64,000 bases of DNA, taken from positions 3,472,001 to 3,536,000 of the forward strand of contig JAPWFG010000018.1 of NCBI GenBank assembly GCA_028015205.1, read 5' to 3'. The stretch comes from Mytilisepta virgata (lineage: Eukaryota > Mollusca > Bivalvia > Mytilida > Mytilidae). The position numbers and the translations under genes are program-made. Below are positions 32,437 to 45,661 of the stretch, piece by piece. The notes under the pieces were generated by a model that was not told the DNA's origin, did not search any database, and saw only the letters and a program-made list of their open reading frames with translations. Within the stretch, counting starts at the first letter, position 1. Each line of letters starts with the position of its first letter.

Positions 32437-32499
32437 TTAGAATACTTTATTACTAATTTTCAAACCTTGATATCATTTTTCTACTTTATTTTTCAACTT

Positions 32500-32690
32500 C
32501 TGGTGTATAATTCCGGAGCACCTGGGTTCACTCCTGGGATTTATATGAGTTTGTGTTGTTCATTGTTTTTTTAGTTTTCAGTGTTTATTTGTTGTGCTTG
32601 TTCATTTGTCTTCCCCGGTTTGTCTGTCCAATGAATTACGTTTTTTTATTTGCTCCTTAGGTATATTTGTACTCTTTATACATGATTAGC
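32500..32690 (+). mobile_element. Penelope-like 3' tail fragment
   Basis: 'ccggagcacctgggttcact' and on through 'tttttagttttcagtg', 'gtctgtccaatgaattacg' and 'gctccttaggtatatttgta' match the reverse complement of 12,840-12,985. Only the C-terminal codons and untranslated tail remain. It starts about 180 bp after the receptor stop codon and may lie in its 3' UTR or just downstream. Confidence 0.7.
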
Positions 32691-32968
32691 TTGAAGTTCG
32701 TTTAAGAACATCGATTTTTATCATATGTGGTGGTTGATCAGAAAATCCAGAATGGTGAAAGCGAGATACCGTGATAAGATGTAAACCAAGATCAGACAGA
32801 TACATATGACGCATGACGTTTAATCCTTGGTAGCTATTTGGTATTTTATCTGGCTGTACTAAGTAAATAGATCTAGGTAGAGCCATGTGGTAAGATTTTT
32901 TAAAACTTTGAATAATTCTTTTTTTACATTTAGTCTAAACTGCAGTTATCATAAAACCTATTTTCTAA

Positions 32969-32992
32969 CCCCCCCCCCCCCCCCCCCCCCCC
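32969..32992. repeat. Poly-C run (24 bp)
   Basis: Uninterrupted C homopolymer; G-quadruplex potential on the minus strand. Confidence 0.95.
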
Positions 32993-33956
32993 AATTTGAA
33001 AGACTTTGTTTACCAATGAATATAATATTTCCGAAATAGATTATTTACGATCCTTTAGTGTATACAAGTATACCATTAATATCATAGCAATCATCAATTA
33101 TATAACCTTAATCAGATTCATTCATTTATTTGATTAACTCGCCTCGCTTTGTAACAATATGTTTTGTGACAGGACTTGTTACCTAAAAATTGGCGAAGTA
33201 GTGAAAGAAATGTCAGACACAGTGTTTAATGTTTAGTGTTTACCCCCCAGAACGGTATCTAGAAATCAGCTGCAAAGAATTCAAAGACACTCATCAGTGA
33301 TGGGGTTGAAAAGAGTAATGGGTTTACCCAAATAAAAAAAAAAACTACAAATTTATGATTTACATGATAAATATTTAAAAACATAAGACATTAAAAAGGA
33401 AGTTGAAAAATAATCTCTTGATTTATTTATTGCATCACTGATTATTTAAACACGACCAACAAAATCAGAGTCGCATTAAATAATTACAGACTACATTATA
33501 AAACATGAATAAAATACATTAAATTGATACAATAGGGCACATTAACATTTACATTTGTCGTGCACATTAATATTGCCCATTAATTTTATTTCCGTATCAA
33601 CTGACATATCCACATGAATAATAACATGTATACAGAAATGGTTGTTAAAAATGTATTTTACCACTTTCAAGAGGATTGGTGATCAGAATAAGCTCACCCT
33701 TGCGGAGGATCAAGACACTCAGTTTTTCAGTATATTAATTTTTGTAGTTCTTCCATTTCCTTGTCCCTGTCTTCTAGTATGTTTTTCATGATGTAAACTA
33801 TAATTTATTATATATTTAGCCTTTTCCGTCCTTTCCGTTTGGCTTTTTTATGTTTCGGAATATGTCTCAGAAATTCGTTGGGAGATAACATTGATATTAT
33901 GCAATTTCATTCACCATGTACAAGTAACAGAGATGATCAAAAGTGTCATTTTTAAC
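32993..33956. other. Intergenic, nothing recognised
   Basis: AT-rich sequence with no credible open frame, RNA gene or repeat that I can name. Confidence 0.5.
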
Positions 33957-34023
33957 TAAATTTAACAGTGTTTAATGTATAACTGACTCTCATAAAGTTT
34001 TGCATTAATATCCAATGAATCCA

Positions 34024-34026
<3 letters not shown>

Positions 34027-34073
<47 letters not shown>
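34027..34073. repeat. (TA)n microsatellite
   Basis: Perfect TA repeat of about 23 units in unit A; unit B has a short A-run at the matching place (36,664). Confidence 0.9.
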
Positions 34074-34076
<3 letters not shown>

Positions 34077-34362
34077 TCTTAACCAAAATTACCCTCTAAA
34101 ATTATAGAATCCCTTTCCATAACATGTGGGTTATTATGACTAATATGTTCCCACAGGAATGACTCGGTTATGTTTTTTTCATTTTGGTATATTTTTCAGA
34201 AATCTATTAAAACATCAAGTCATTATGGTTATTCATTCATCTTTCAATACAACAAAATCCATCAACATTGGAGTGATCATGACCTACATTGTATGCTTTA
34301 GTGCTTTGAATAGATTTATGCATTTAGGTTTATTATTAAAAAACATATATGAATGTATTCAT

Positions 34363-34505
34363 TAAGAAATTATTCATGGGGGCTAGAGAATTGAAGAAAT
34401 TTACACATGGTCTGGGCCCGTATATTCGAATATAAAAAAACGAATATGAAGGTCTAGCCCATGTGTAAACGACTTCAACTCTATAACCCTCATGAATTAT
34501 TTCTA
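34363..34505. mobile_element. Foldback element (hairpin arms ~60 bp)
   Basis: 'gaaattattcatgggggcta' with 'tttacacatggtctgggcc' on the left is mirrored on the right by 'gtctagcccatgtgtaaacg' and 'ataaccctcatgaattattt'; the centre is 'cgaatataaaaaaacgaata'. It lies within a 313-bp stretch present in A and missing from B. Confidence 0.8.
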
Positions 34506-34894
34506 TTCTAATATGACAAATACACAAATTCTACTTAGTTCAATTGTCCTATATGTATCTGACATTGGTTTGGCCGTTCAGTTTATATTGTGATGTAATC
34601 AATCCTTTTAAAAACATGTGTTGAATAAAACTATTTTCATAAGATAATAGTCGAATTATCTTATTCAAGAACTATTTAACATACATATCGGTAACCGTCA
34701 CGTCGTTCACAAATCAAGATGACGTCCGGTCAAACATTGTCAAACTTGTTGCTCTACACAACTGCTGTGGTTTTATCGCATGATTTCTTTGTAAAGACAA
34801 GCAACATTGTGTAGAAAAAGAGTTCGCGTTAACATGAACACTTCTATCCGGATGTGCTAAAAGTTGATGTATCAGGTAATACATCGTTTAAATG

Positions 34895-34997
34895 GTATTC
34901 AATAAGAAATAATTCATGGGGTTAGAGAATTGAAGAAATTTACACATGGGCTGGGCCTGTATATTTGAATATCTTACACGAATATGGCGGTCCAGCC
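34895..34997. mobile_element. Truncated foldback insertion, 103 bp, with 9-bp direct repeat
   Basis: Flanked by GTTTAAATG on both sides (34,886-34,894 and 34,998-35,006). Unit B has a single GTTTAAATG at the equivalent site. The inserted sequence matches the left arm and centre of the 34,363 element and stops early in the right arm. Confidence 0.8.
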
Positions 34998-35984
34998 GTT
35001 TAAATGATTTTTCACAATTACACTCATAATACGATGTATTACATCACAGGGAAGTTAAATTTGAGTCACCACGACAAACAGTGTATGATTGGATTACCTT
35101 GATTAATATTTTGTTTTGAATTGATAAAAAGAACCTATGATGTTTTTTGAATACAATCATCTTTAGTTCAAAGTAAATAGCCAAAATACAAGTCCACCTA
35201 TGTTTCAGTGACTCCATAAAAATATACCGTTTTTAAGAAACGTCTTAATCTACTACTGTGGTTTCATTATTTTTAATTGGGTAAAAATTAATGTTAGGAA
35301 TGAAAGTTTAATATACTTGTTCATGTATTTGAAATATTTAAATAAATATCCCGTCATAAACATTCATAAATAATAGATGGGTATTCTATCTGCAAGAGGA
35401 CGGGACATACATGTCTTATAGACAAGTAACCTCTAGTTTTGTTATAGATTTCAATGTAATTTTTTATTGTTAATATATTTCGACTTGTTCCTTTGTCACT
35501 GGATTTTTTCAGTTTATTTCCTTCTTTGACCTGATTCAGTATACTTTATATTCTATATTTGATCAAGGCATAGTATATACAAAAGAATTCAGAATGTTGT
35601 TTTGTCTTTTTTGTTTAATATGCGGAAAATTTGAAAGTATTATTTCGTTCCTTAATAATAAGATTAATAACAATTTTGTGGGTAAATATAAATTGGAGAT
35701 AATGGCATAATGATAAAAAAAAAAAGACAGCATTGTATTGATTCATAAAGTGAAACATACTTTACAGCTTCCTTATACTAAATACGTGCATATACTAATA
35801 TTTACTTATTAAAAAGTGATTTATATTTTAAGTTTTTTATCGTCATTCATTTTCTTTTATACCGAAATCATACGTTTTAAATTGCTATTAAATCTACAGA
35901 ATTAACATACCTGTACATATAAAAAGACGAATGATCTGGACAACCAAAATAATGTAAACACAACACATTCTTTAACTAGAGGCT

Positions 35985-36589
35985 CTCATGAGCCTTTATA
36001 GCTCACCTGGAATCAAATTGCAAATAAACGGTCATAAGAGCACATAAGAAACACAAGTCTGTAGTATTGGAAATAATTCTGAAAGAGGACAATCTAATAA
36101 CCATGGATGCGAATTCTGGGTCCAATTGCCAAAGTGCTTTCAGACAAGAAGATTTTGTTTCTTGAATTTTTCCATCGGGTCCTAAGTTCGCCTGTGGCGG
36201 CCATCTCTGTTGACAGTTCAGGTCATCTGACACAATTCTGAAAAAGGACCATCAAAAACCATTTATGTCTAGTTTGGTTGCAATTGGCTCAATGGTTTCA
36301 GACACAAAGATTTTTAAATTAATTTCCCCTAGCGTCCTATGTTAAACTAAGTTCGGCTGTGGTAGCCTTCTTGGTTGACATTTGGATCATCTGACAAAAG
36401 TCTGAAAGAGAACCACCTAAAGACAATTGCTGCCAACTATGGTTCCAATTGGCTTAGTAGTTTCAGACAAGACAATTTCCGGCCACAATTCTGAAAAAGG
36501 ACCATTTTCTGCCAAGTATGGTTCTAATAGGCTTAGTGGTTTTAATCAAGAAAATGTTTAATGAATTTCTCCATAGCGTCCTATGTTAA
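35985..36589. repeat. Molluscan tandem-unit element, partial copy (in unit A)
   Basis: Starts at 'tatagctcacctgg' and runs through about three units with 'tggttgaca(t/g)t', 'atcatctgaca', 'tctgaaagagaacc', 'gttccaattggcttagtagt' and 'ttcagac'. It is truncated at the A/B joint. Confidence 0.8.
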
Positions 36590-38820
36590 AATTTAACAGT
36601 GTTTAATGCATGATTGCCTCTTATAAAGTTTTGCATTAATTTTAATATCCGAAGAATCCAATTTAAAAAAAAATGTGGGATTCTTAACCAATATTACCCT
36701 CTAAAATCATAGAATCCCTTTCCATAAGATGTCAATTATTATGACCAATATGTTCCCACAGGAATGACTCGGTTATGTTTTTTTTTTCAGTTAGGTCCAT
36801 TTCTCAGAAATCTATTAAAACATCATTCTGCTTAGTTAAGTTGTCCTATGTGTATCTGACATTGGATTGGCCGTTCCATTTCTATTGTGATGTAATTTGT
36901 TCTTTGAAAAGCATGTCTTGAATAACACTATTTTCATAAGATAATAGTCGAATTGTGTTATTCAAGAAATATTTAACATACTTATCAGCAACCGTCATGC
37001 CGTTCAAAAATCAAGATGACGCCTGGTCAAACATTGTCAAAATTGTTGCTCTACACAACTGCTGTGGTTTTATTGCATGATTTATTTGTAAAGATAAGCA
37101 GCTATGTGTGGAAAAATAGTTCGCGTTAACATTAACACCTCTACCAGGATGCGCTAGACGTGGATTTATCAGGTAATAAATAGTTTAAATGATATTTCAC
37201 ATTTACTCTCATATTATGATGTATTACGTCACAGGGCAGCTAAATTTGAGTCGACACAACAAACAGTGTATGGTTTGATTACCTTGATTAATATTTTGTT
37301 TTGCATTGATAAAAAGAACCTATGATGTTTTTCGACTATAATCGTCTTTAGTTCAAAGTAAATAGTCAACATGCAAGTCCACCTATGCTTCAGTGACTCA
37401 ATAAAAATATACCGGTTTTAAGAAACATAATTTACTACTGTGGTTTCATTATTTTTAATTGGGTAAAAGTTAATGTTAGGAATGAAAGTTTAATATGCTT
37501 GTAGATGTATTTGAAATAATTAAAAAAAATATATATCCCGTCATAAACATTGATAAATAATAGATGGGTCCACTTATTCTAATATTACTACTCGCCGGAA
37601 GTGACGTACTGTGCGGTTCAGATCTTGTACATAAATTCTGTGTGAAAAAAGACGGGATATACGTGTCTTATATCTGCAAGAGGACGGGACATACATGTCT
37701 TATAGACAAGTAACCTCTAGTTTTGTGATAGATTTCAATGTAATTTTTTATTGTTAATATATTTCGACTTGTTCCTTTGTCACTGGATTTTTTCAGTTTA
37801 TTTCCTTCTTTGACCTGGTTCAGTATAGTTTATATTATATATTTTATCAAGGCATAGGATATACAATAGAATGTTGTTTTGTCTTTTTTGTTTAATATGC
37901 GGAAATTTTTTTAATTATTAAATGATTTTATAGATTAACACAGTATCTATTCACATACTTTACAGCTTCCTTGTACTAAATACGTGCATATGATAATATT
38001 TACTTATTAAAAATTGATTTATATTTTGCGTTTTTTATCAAATGTCATAAATTTTCTTTTATACCGAAATCATACGTTTTAAATTTTACTGCTATTAAAT
38101 CCACAGAATTAACATACTTGTACATATAAAAAGACGAATGACCCGGACAGCCTGTATAGCTCACCTGTTTTCAAATTGCGAATTAACAGCCATAAAGGAC
38201 ATAAGAAACACAGGTCGGTAGTACTGGACATAATTCTGAAAGAGGACAATCTAATAACCATGGCTGCCAATTCTGGTTCAAATTGTCCAAGTGCTTTCAG
38301 ACGAGGAGATTTTGTTTCCTGAATTTTTCCATATGGTCCTACGTTCGCTGTGGCGGCAATCTCTGTTGACAGTTCGAGTCATCAGACTCAATTCTGAAAA
38401 AAGACCATCAAAAACCATTTCTACCTAATTTGGGTCCAATTGGCTTAATGGTTTCAGACAAAAAGATTTTTAAATTAATTTCCCCTGGGGTCCTATTTTA
38501 AACCAAGTTCGGCTGTGATAGCCTTCTTAATTGACATTCGGGATCATCTGACCAAATTCTGAAAGAGAATCATCTAAAGACAATTCCTGCCAAGTTTGGT
38601 TCCAATTGGCTTAGTAGTTTCAGACCAGAAGATTTTTAATGAATCTTCCCATAGGGTCCTATTGATAACTAAATTTGGATGTGGTGGCCATCTTGATTGA
38701 CATTCTGGTTCATCGGACACAATTCTGAAAGAGGCCCATTTCTGCCAAGTATGGTTCTAATAGGCTTAGTGGTTTTAATAAAAAAAATGTTTTAATGAAT
38801 TCGCCTTAGGGTCCTATGTT
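36590..38820. repeat. Segmental tandem duplication, unit B
   Basis: Second copy of the 33,957-36,589 segment, shorter because it lacks the two foldback insertions and the TA tract. It carries an extra 104 bp, 'cgccggaagtgacgtactgt' and neighbours, at 37,565-37,670. Similarity to A ends at about 38,820, where B's tandem-unit element continues. Confidence 0.85.
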
Positions 38821-39500
38821 AAACAGAGTCCAGCTATGGCTGCCATTTTTGTTGACATTCCATATCAGCGGACACATTTCTGAAAGGAAACCACCTCAGG
38901 AACATTGCTGCAAGTCAAGTTTTAATTGGCCTAGTGGTTTCAGACGAGAATTTTTTTTAATGAATTCTTCCATAGAATCCATGTTAAACTAACTTCAGCT
39001 GTGGTGGCAATCTTGGTTGACATGCAAGGTTATCAGACACAAATCGGACGGAGAACAATTTATAGACCATATCTGCAGTTTGATTTCAACCGGCCTTGTA
39101 GTTTCAGACAAGGAGATTGTTTAATACATTTTACCATGGGGTCCTATGTGCCACCAGTTTCTGCTGTGGCCGCCAACTCTGTTGACAGTCCGGGTCATCT
39201 GTATTCTGAAAGAGGACGACTTAACAACAATTTCTGCCAAGTTTGGTTCAATCTAGCCCTGTAGTTCCATAGAAGAAGATTTTAAAAAAAAATCATCCCC
39301 CCCCCCCATTTTTCTATGTCTATTAACGGCAGCGATGTCAGTTGGAAGTCGGGAATGCCGGACATGCGTTTTGAAGATGGCCACCTAAGGAACATTCCAC
39401 CAAAGTTTGAATTGTGATTGTGGTCGGACGAAAGACGGACGGACAGACGGACACAAACTGATGACAAAAGCTCATATAGCCTTGTAGGACAGGTTAGCTA
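38150..39500. repeat. Molluscan tandem-unit element, longer copy
   Basis: Starts 'tatagctcacctgtt' and ends 'gacggacggacagacggaca', 'aaaagctcatatagccttgt', 'aggacaggttagcta'; the ends are inversely related (TAGCTCACCT / AGGTTAGCTA). About seven diverged units of 150-200 bp lie between. An open frame at 39,001-39,264 is an artefact of the units. Confidence 0.8.
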
Positions 39501-42500
39501 AACATGAAAAGATATTTTACAAATTAAAGTAGTAAAGTACGAAAATGTTCACCTAAAGCTGTTTGATATCTTCAGGTTTTGCATATTTTGAACTTTGGAC
39601 TCATGGATGCATACAGAATATCCTTTAATTTTCCTGTGAAGGTCTTTAACAAATCAAAGCTTTGTTTTAACAAATACGATACAGTACATTTCCTCTTTCG
39701 ATTTGTTTGCGATATGGATGTGCCTTCTGACTTAGTTTTTCAGATAGTGAAACTAATTTGGATGAAATGGAGCGAAAAATCAATAATTTCATATTTTTCA
39801 GCTTAATAGTTTGTAACTAAGACAGTTAACTACATGGCATCTCTAAATATCAAGACATGGTCCTCGCATGAATAATTATGAAAAATTAAATGGGGATATT
39901 TCTAAAAAAAAACCTTTAATTTTAAGATGTTATTAAACAATTTTCTTCAGAGATGATATGACATTATAATATTTATATTATGGTCTGGTTATTTTCTCCC
40001 CTCCTACTGTAAAATACTTTCTTATTGTGTTTGTTTATATTATACAATTTCCTTTCATATTCGATATTTGATATTTTTTCTATTCAGTTAAATAATATCT
40101 GTATCTTTATATTTCATCCCATAAACTACCTTTTAACGCATAAGTACATATGTCTGAGAAATACTGTTGTTAATACAAATAATATTCCGGTTGTTATGGT
40201 CGAAAAATCGGGTATAATGTGGAATTTGTGAAAAAGTGTACCTGTGATTATACTTCGAAAGCCAGATTTAAATCCTTACTCAACAGATCAAGGTAAGCCT
40301 TTACAATTTTAATGACAAATTTTTCATAACGCAAAATTAACATACTTGAACATAATCAACATTTTTTAAAATAATTAGCATTAATTTTTTTATCAAAAGA
40401 ACGTTTGAAAAAACCATGTTTGTCGAATATACTGGAAATATTAGACTTTTACTGATTTTTTTTATCATAGAAGTACATATTTTAATTCGGAATTTTATGA
40501 ATACTATGCTGCAGGCGTGACCATTGGTGGGAGCATACATGTAGCAATAGCCCTCATAAACTCATTTCCGGTATCACGATTCTGACTCTAAAGTTATAAT
40601 TTGACTTTACTTACTTCCGTTTCCGTCGAACGAAACGTTTTCTAGCCTAAGTATGTACCACAATATGGCCATATTCGCTTTAATTAATAAATTCACTTCG
40701 GATTGCATAATGGTTGCCCCCATTAAAATTTTTTTTCTAAATGACCCATATGGTCCAACTAGCGCTCGCGGCGCTCGCTAATATGAGACAGGTGCGACCT
40801 GAGGAGCGATCGAAGCTGGTGCCTTCTTTTAATTTTTGGTATTTAGATTTATCAAATTAGGTGGACCAATTAAATAAGACGTAAATACCAAAATTGGTCG
40901 AAGAAATAAAGGGACGAATGAACTAATGATAATTTCCAGTTTTACCAACCGTAACTTCTTGGACATTTCCAATGCCCCTACTGTAGAATGGCAGAGAAGT
41001 TACGATGGACGCAGCGGCCACTGCCATCTTGCCGAAACCTCTTTAATTGTAGAATACTTAGCCCTTATCATGTATACACATATATATCCGACATTTGATA
41101 CACGTAAGAGCGAGTTTCACTCGCTTATTAAATGCAATTTAGAAAGAAAAAAAAACAGGCACGATTCCTGCACGTTTAAGACCCTTTCTGTATTTTTCGA
41201 AGAGTATGCTAATGTCAGCTAGGGAAGGCTAAAATATCCGTCCCCTTCCAACCACTTATTGTCCTACTCCACCTCTTTTTGAAATAGTGTTTGATAACTT
41301 GAACTCATATGACAAAATGCTGGATACTTTATTCATAGCACTTGCATCACGTGACGTCAGCCCTTTTAAACAAATTACCTCCTTTAGTTGTAGATCAAAA
41401 GTGATAAAATTAGTTGAATTACGGATAATTGAGTCTTTTCCCGTCTCTGCTCTTAAACTAATGTGTCTATGAAAACTTCCTTTGGTGGATATTTACAAAT
41501 TGTTTGTTTGATTCTGATGTAAATGCTTCAGATTTGAAGTATTACGCTATGGGTGACTTGAAATTATCATGTTTCAAAAACATTTTGGCGAAAACGTATG
41601 GACGCAGGTGAGATAAAAGTTATTTCCTCAAAAAATTCATCCTCCAAAGTGGTTCTCCATATGCGGACAATGTGTGCATGATCTCGCCTTGTATCTGTAT
41701 ATGTAGTTTGAATTTGCATTTTTCACTAATTTTGGTTAATTCATATAGTAGTTATACTACGGTTACGCCTCAGTTTTTTAAACCAAATTGGCGGAAAACT
41801 TTCAATGCTGACAATGGTCATTTGCACACGTAAAGAAAGCTAATATTGTGTAGAATGTTCCAATATGCTTATGAGTTATAATAATTGCATTTTTATTTGT
41901 GGGCAAGTGTAATGCTTTTTAATGAATGTCGTCAGAGAAAACCAAAACGGCCGTAATGCAAATTAGCAAAGTGCCCGCAAATTTGATTAAATAGTTATTA
42001 TAAGCTGTTACACATGAGTTGTATAGGCGTTCCTATTTGAAAACACGGTTGCAAGTTTATCAATATAGAGTGTTGACAACTTTGAAATGTTCTACACACG
42101 TATAATATAAACCTATAGAAAACTTTTTTTTTCAAATTTACCACAATATATGCAGCACAACTATAACTCTTTGATGATACATGCAATTAAAAGGGCAATT
42201 TAAAGTTTATATATATATACTGTATATATAAATATGAAATAAACAGCTGGAGATTCTGTGAATCGTAAAATGAGATGAAATCATCTGAAAAACAACAAAT
42301 TGGATAACAATAGGGCTAAACAATGACGTATCAACCAATCAGATTTATAAACCACGCTTCAAAAACCAATACAGTATGATTACAAACAAGTTGACTGTTT
42401 GCATATTTTAGGTTCAAAATGTGCTCATTTAAATGTAAACCTAGCTAAGGCTCTCATAGGTGCCGTTCGGATGCGGTCGGTCTATTAAAAGAAAAAAATA

Positions 42501-43526
42501 TGTTGCAATACAAATCACAATATACACTCCAAATGTAAACATTTGAATTTCCTTGTATAATTTTGATGGATGACTTTCATTTCAGGAATTAATTGCAAAG
42601 TTTATTGTAAAACGACTTCTTACATCTATCCATTTCTATTCCTTTGTTAATGTGACGTCAATCGGTCTGTTTGAGAATAACTCACTCTGATTTAAAATAA
42701 ACTTTATTTTAACCAATAAATTTGCATAAACTAACGAAATACTGTTTTAAATAGGCGTCCTTGTCTTTTAAAAACAAATGACAGAAATAGAAAAAAAGTA
42801 ACAAATCAACCTTTTTTACCCATACTATGTTGTTTGAAAACTGTAACGAAGCTAACCAAAAAGCCAGGGTACAATAACTTTAAACCTTAAACCTCGGTAG
42901 TATTGATTTTCACTACCTTCGGAGTTAAGACACAATTAAGACAAGATTAAAATCAACACTTCTGAGAATAATTTCAATCATGTTTATATATAGATTCTCC
43001 TTCGGGTACGAGTGAGTTATGGAATTTCTCCACCCGAAATATCGGCGGAATCCCCATGCTGACATTTAATCACCATCAACTGGTTAAAAATATTATGTGT
43101 TTTATCCCATGGATTAAACACGCCAAGAAAAGGAGAAAAACAGTTATTGATCTTCCTAATTTTTCTAGTGCTGAAAGTATCGAAAGTTGTTTCGGCAGTT
43201 TTCAGTTGAATGTGAGATAGCGTGCTTTGATTCAGTCACATGTTTTATCGGTTTAGTTCTAAATTGCACAGAGTTTATATAAAATAAAAGCCCGTGAGGC
43301 GAGTCAAATGATATAGCAACGTGACGTCATCCTTAAAACATATCTAATAATTTAATTACGTTATGATCATGTGATTCATTAACTTGACTCGGTTGAAGAA
43401 AGAAAAAACTACGTTAATACATAGCAACGTGACGTGATTCTTGACACTGAAGCGATAATTCTTCCCTCAGTATTTGCCTTTTTATTGGTCCTCGGCCAGC
43501 TGTATTGACAATCGGCTCTACCTCAG
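39501..43526. other. Intergenic, no gene recognised
   Basis: About 4 kb with only short open frames lacking recognisable domains (for example 40,926-41,222 plus). Small features: GC-rich 'agcgctcgcggcgctcgct' at 40,760-40,778 and a TA tract at 42,210-42,235. Confidence 0.45.
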
Positions 43527-43626
43527 GCCAATACAGCAAGCCTTTGACCAATAACAATGCCAATACAGCAAGCCTTTGACCAATACCAAGGCCTATACAG
43601 CAAGCCTCTGACCAATAACAAGACCA
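43527..43626. repeat. 32-bp minisatellite, about 3 copies
   Basis: Units begin 'gccaatacagcaagcctttg' at 43,527, 43,559 and 43,591, with a partial fourth near 43,623. An open frame on the minus strand over it is a by-product. Confidence 0.9.
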
Positions 43627-44085
43627 ATATAGAAACAACCATGTAATAAAAACGTAATATTACATTTTGAATATTTGTGTCAAACAGGGGATTTTGCTTT
43701 TTGCACAGTATTCATCAAACCAAAATTTGTGACACGTGTGAATTTTTTTAGTATACCTTTACCTCATTCCAGGTAATATTTAACTATTTTTTTTGGGACA
43801 AATTCCTTCGTTGTAAATAGCCCATGACGACCAAATCGACAATTAATATCAGCATGTTTAACTGCTCTGATCTTTCTTAGTATTATTATATTTTTTCAAA
43901 TGTTTTGTTTTATTTTAAGAGGGTTTGATGTTTAGTGTTATCACTTTTGTGGTTGTTGTTTTGGACAACCTTTACTATGTTTTCTATTCGGTATAAACGG
44001 ATTAAACTCAAATATTCAGAATATAGTTAATATTTTCATAACTTGTTTATCTAATTAATGGCATGCTGGTTATTCGTAAAAAAAA

Positions 44086-44138
44086 TGAAAAAGAAAGAAA
44101 AACGAAAACAAAAGAAAAAGAAAAGAAAAAAAAAACGT
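44086..44138. repeat. Purine-only A/G tract
   Basis: Long run of A with scattered G (and two C) on the plus strand, a low-complexity polypurine stretch. Confidence 0.8.
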
Positions 44139-44199
44139 TTCACTTCTTAGTTTGGTTATACAAAGTCTTATTTATTAAATATCTGTGTAACCGTTCTAG

Positions 44200-45000
44200 C
44201 TAACTAATGTTTGAGCAGGAGTGAAGTCGCTAACTGTATTGTCTGAGAACACATGTAGACACGGAATAAATAATATGACACCTCAGATTGTAACTTAAAG
44301 GAAATGCATTAAAAAATATAGTTATGGCCATGGGTCCAAGAACAGCTTAAGGGTATCAGACTGGCAAATACCCAACAAGACTCACTATAGAACAAATATA
44401 GCGGTTCTAGGTATATCATATGCTCACAAATGAAATGGACTTAATAGCAAAAATGTAATGCAAGTCACTCAAGCATGAAATCGAGGTTAGGTGAGTCATT
44501 TGGTGTTAGACTGGAATGTAGCCAAGCAGAACTATCTATAAACCAACTATAGGTAATTCAGATGCCGAGAAATAATTTAAGTTATTCAATAATAATATCA
44601 GGTAACAGTCAAGTGTCGGACTGGCATGGACAAAACACGAATTATCTATAGATTAAATATAACGGGTCTAGGTATTACAGATGAAATATAGTGGGTACAG
44701 CTATTACAGTTAACGAGAAATCGTTTTAACCATAAAAGTTTAAGCAAGCCACTCATACATTAAATTGAGTTTAAGGTCGGTAGACATGTGTCAGATCGGC
44801 ATGTACCCATTACGAACTATATAAACAATTATGGTGAATCTATGTATTACAGTTGCGAAGAAATTGATTTAATCACGAAAATGAGACGCAAGTCACTGAA
44901 GCATTAAATTGAGTGAAAGGGTGCGAATCATGTGTCAGACTAATATGCACCTACTCGGAAACCAAATCCGTTTAAGGATCAAACAAACTGTCGATCATTA
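44200..45000. repeat. Degenerate tandem repeat, units ~110-180 bp
   Basis: Recurring 'cagactggcatgta(c)cca', 'gaactatctata', 'ggttctaggtattacaga' and 'gcaagtcactcaagcat' at about 44,360, 44,509, 44,619, 44,796 and 44,939. Confidence 0.7.
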
Positions 45001-45346
45001 TGTTGCCAAACGCTCTGTCGTTTACATTTAATAAAGAGGCCAACAGGTTCTAAGATGACCTTGAACCTTGTCAAGGGTCCACTAGATTCAATTCTGAGTT
45101 GAATATTTAAATGAATACATTACTCCATGCACACGCATCTTTTTATAATGAATAGATAAAAAAATATTTAGAAAATTAGATGTAGAAGAACATAATGAAA
45201 CTATAATTCAAAATGTGTACAAGTGATTAGATTTTTTTTTATTAATTTCAAATGTTTGAAATTAAAATTTATGTATCATTTTTTCTATGAATCTTATCGA
45301 TCACAAACAATGCTGCTGGAGAGACATACATGCACATTTGTTGTTG

Positions 45347-45365
45347 TTTTTTTTTTTTTTTTTTT
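45347..45365. repeat. Poly-T run (19 bp)
   Basis: Homopolymer following a short TTG repeat. Confidence 0.9.
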
Positions 45366-45574
45366 GTTAGGTATATATTTTTAAAACCATGCCGTTCCTC
45401 TTTTATGGTCAATTATTAATATCTTAGAATCTGATTATCACGCATTATGTAAGCCGCAATAATAACAACAATTCGAAAAAAGGGATATAAGAAATGCATC
45501 TCAATGAGACGTCGTACAAGTCAGATACATAATAAAAATAACAAAGGAACGGAACCGATAACAACCTATGCCGG

Positions 45575-45661
45575 ATAGTTTTTTCTGCAATTCTAGTCAG
45601 GTCACATGTCCTCGGCTGACCCCTCGGACCTTGACCTGACTACTCGTGTAGAAAAAACTAT
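45575..45661. repeat. Hairpin-forming inverted repeat (~30-bp arms)
   Basis: 'atagttttttctgcaattct' with 'agtcaggtca' on the left pairs with 'tgacctgact' and 'gtagaaaaaactat' on the right. Possibly a very short foldback element. Confidence 0.7.

Larger units (their letters stand above)
33957..36589. repeat. Segmental tandem duplication, unit A
   Basis: Begins 'aaatttaacagtgtttaatg' and contains 'ttcccacaggaatgactcgg', 'cttgttcctttgtcactgga' and 'agacaagtaacctctagttt' in the same order as unit B. The A/B joint lies at about 36,590, where the tandem-unit element in A is cut mid-unit and the unit start recurs. A holds two foldback insertions absent from B and lacks about 104 bp present in B at 37,565-37,670. 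Confidence 0.85.
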
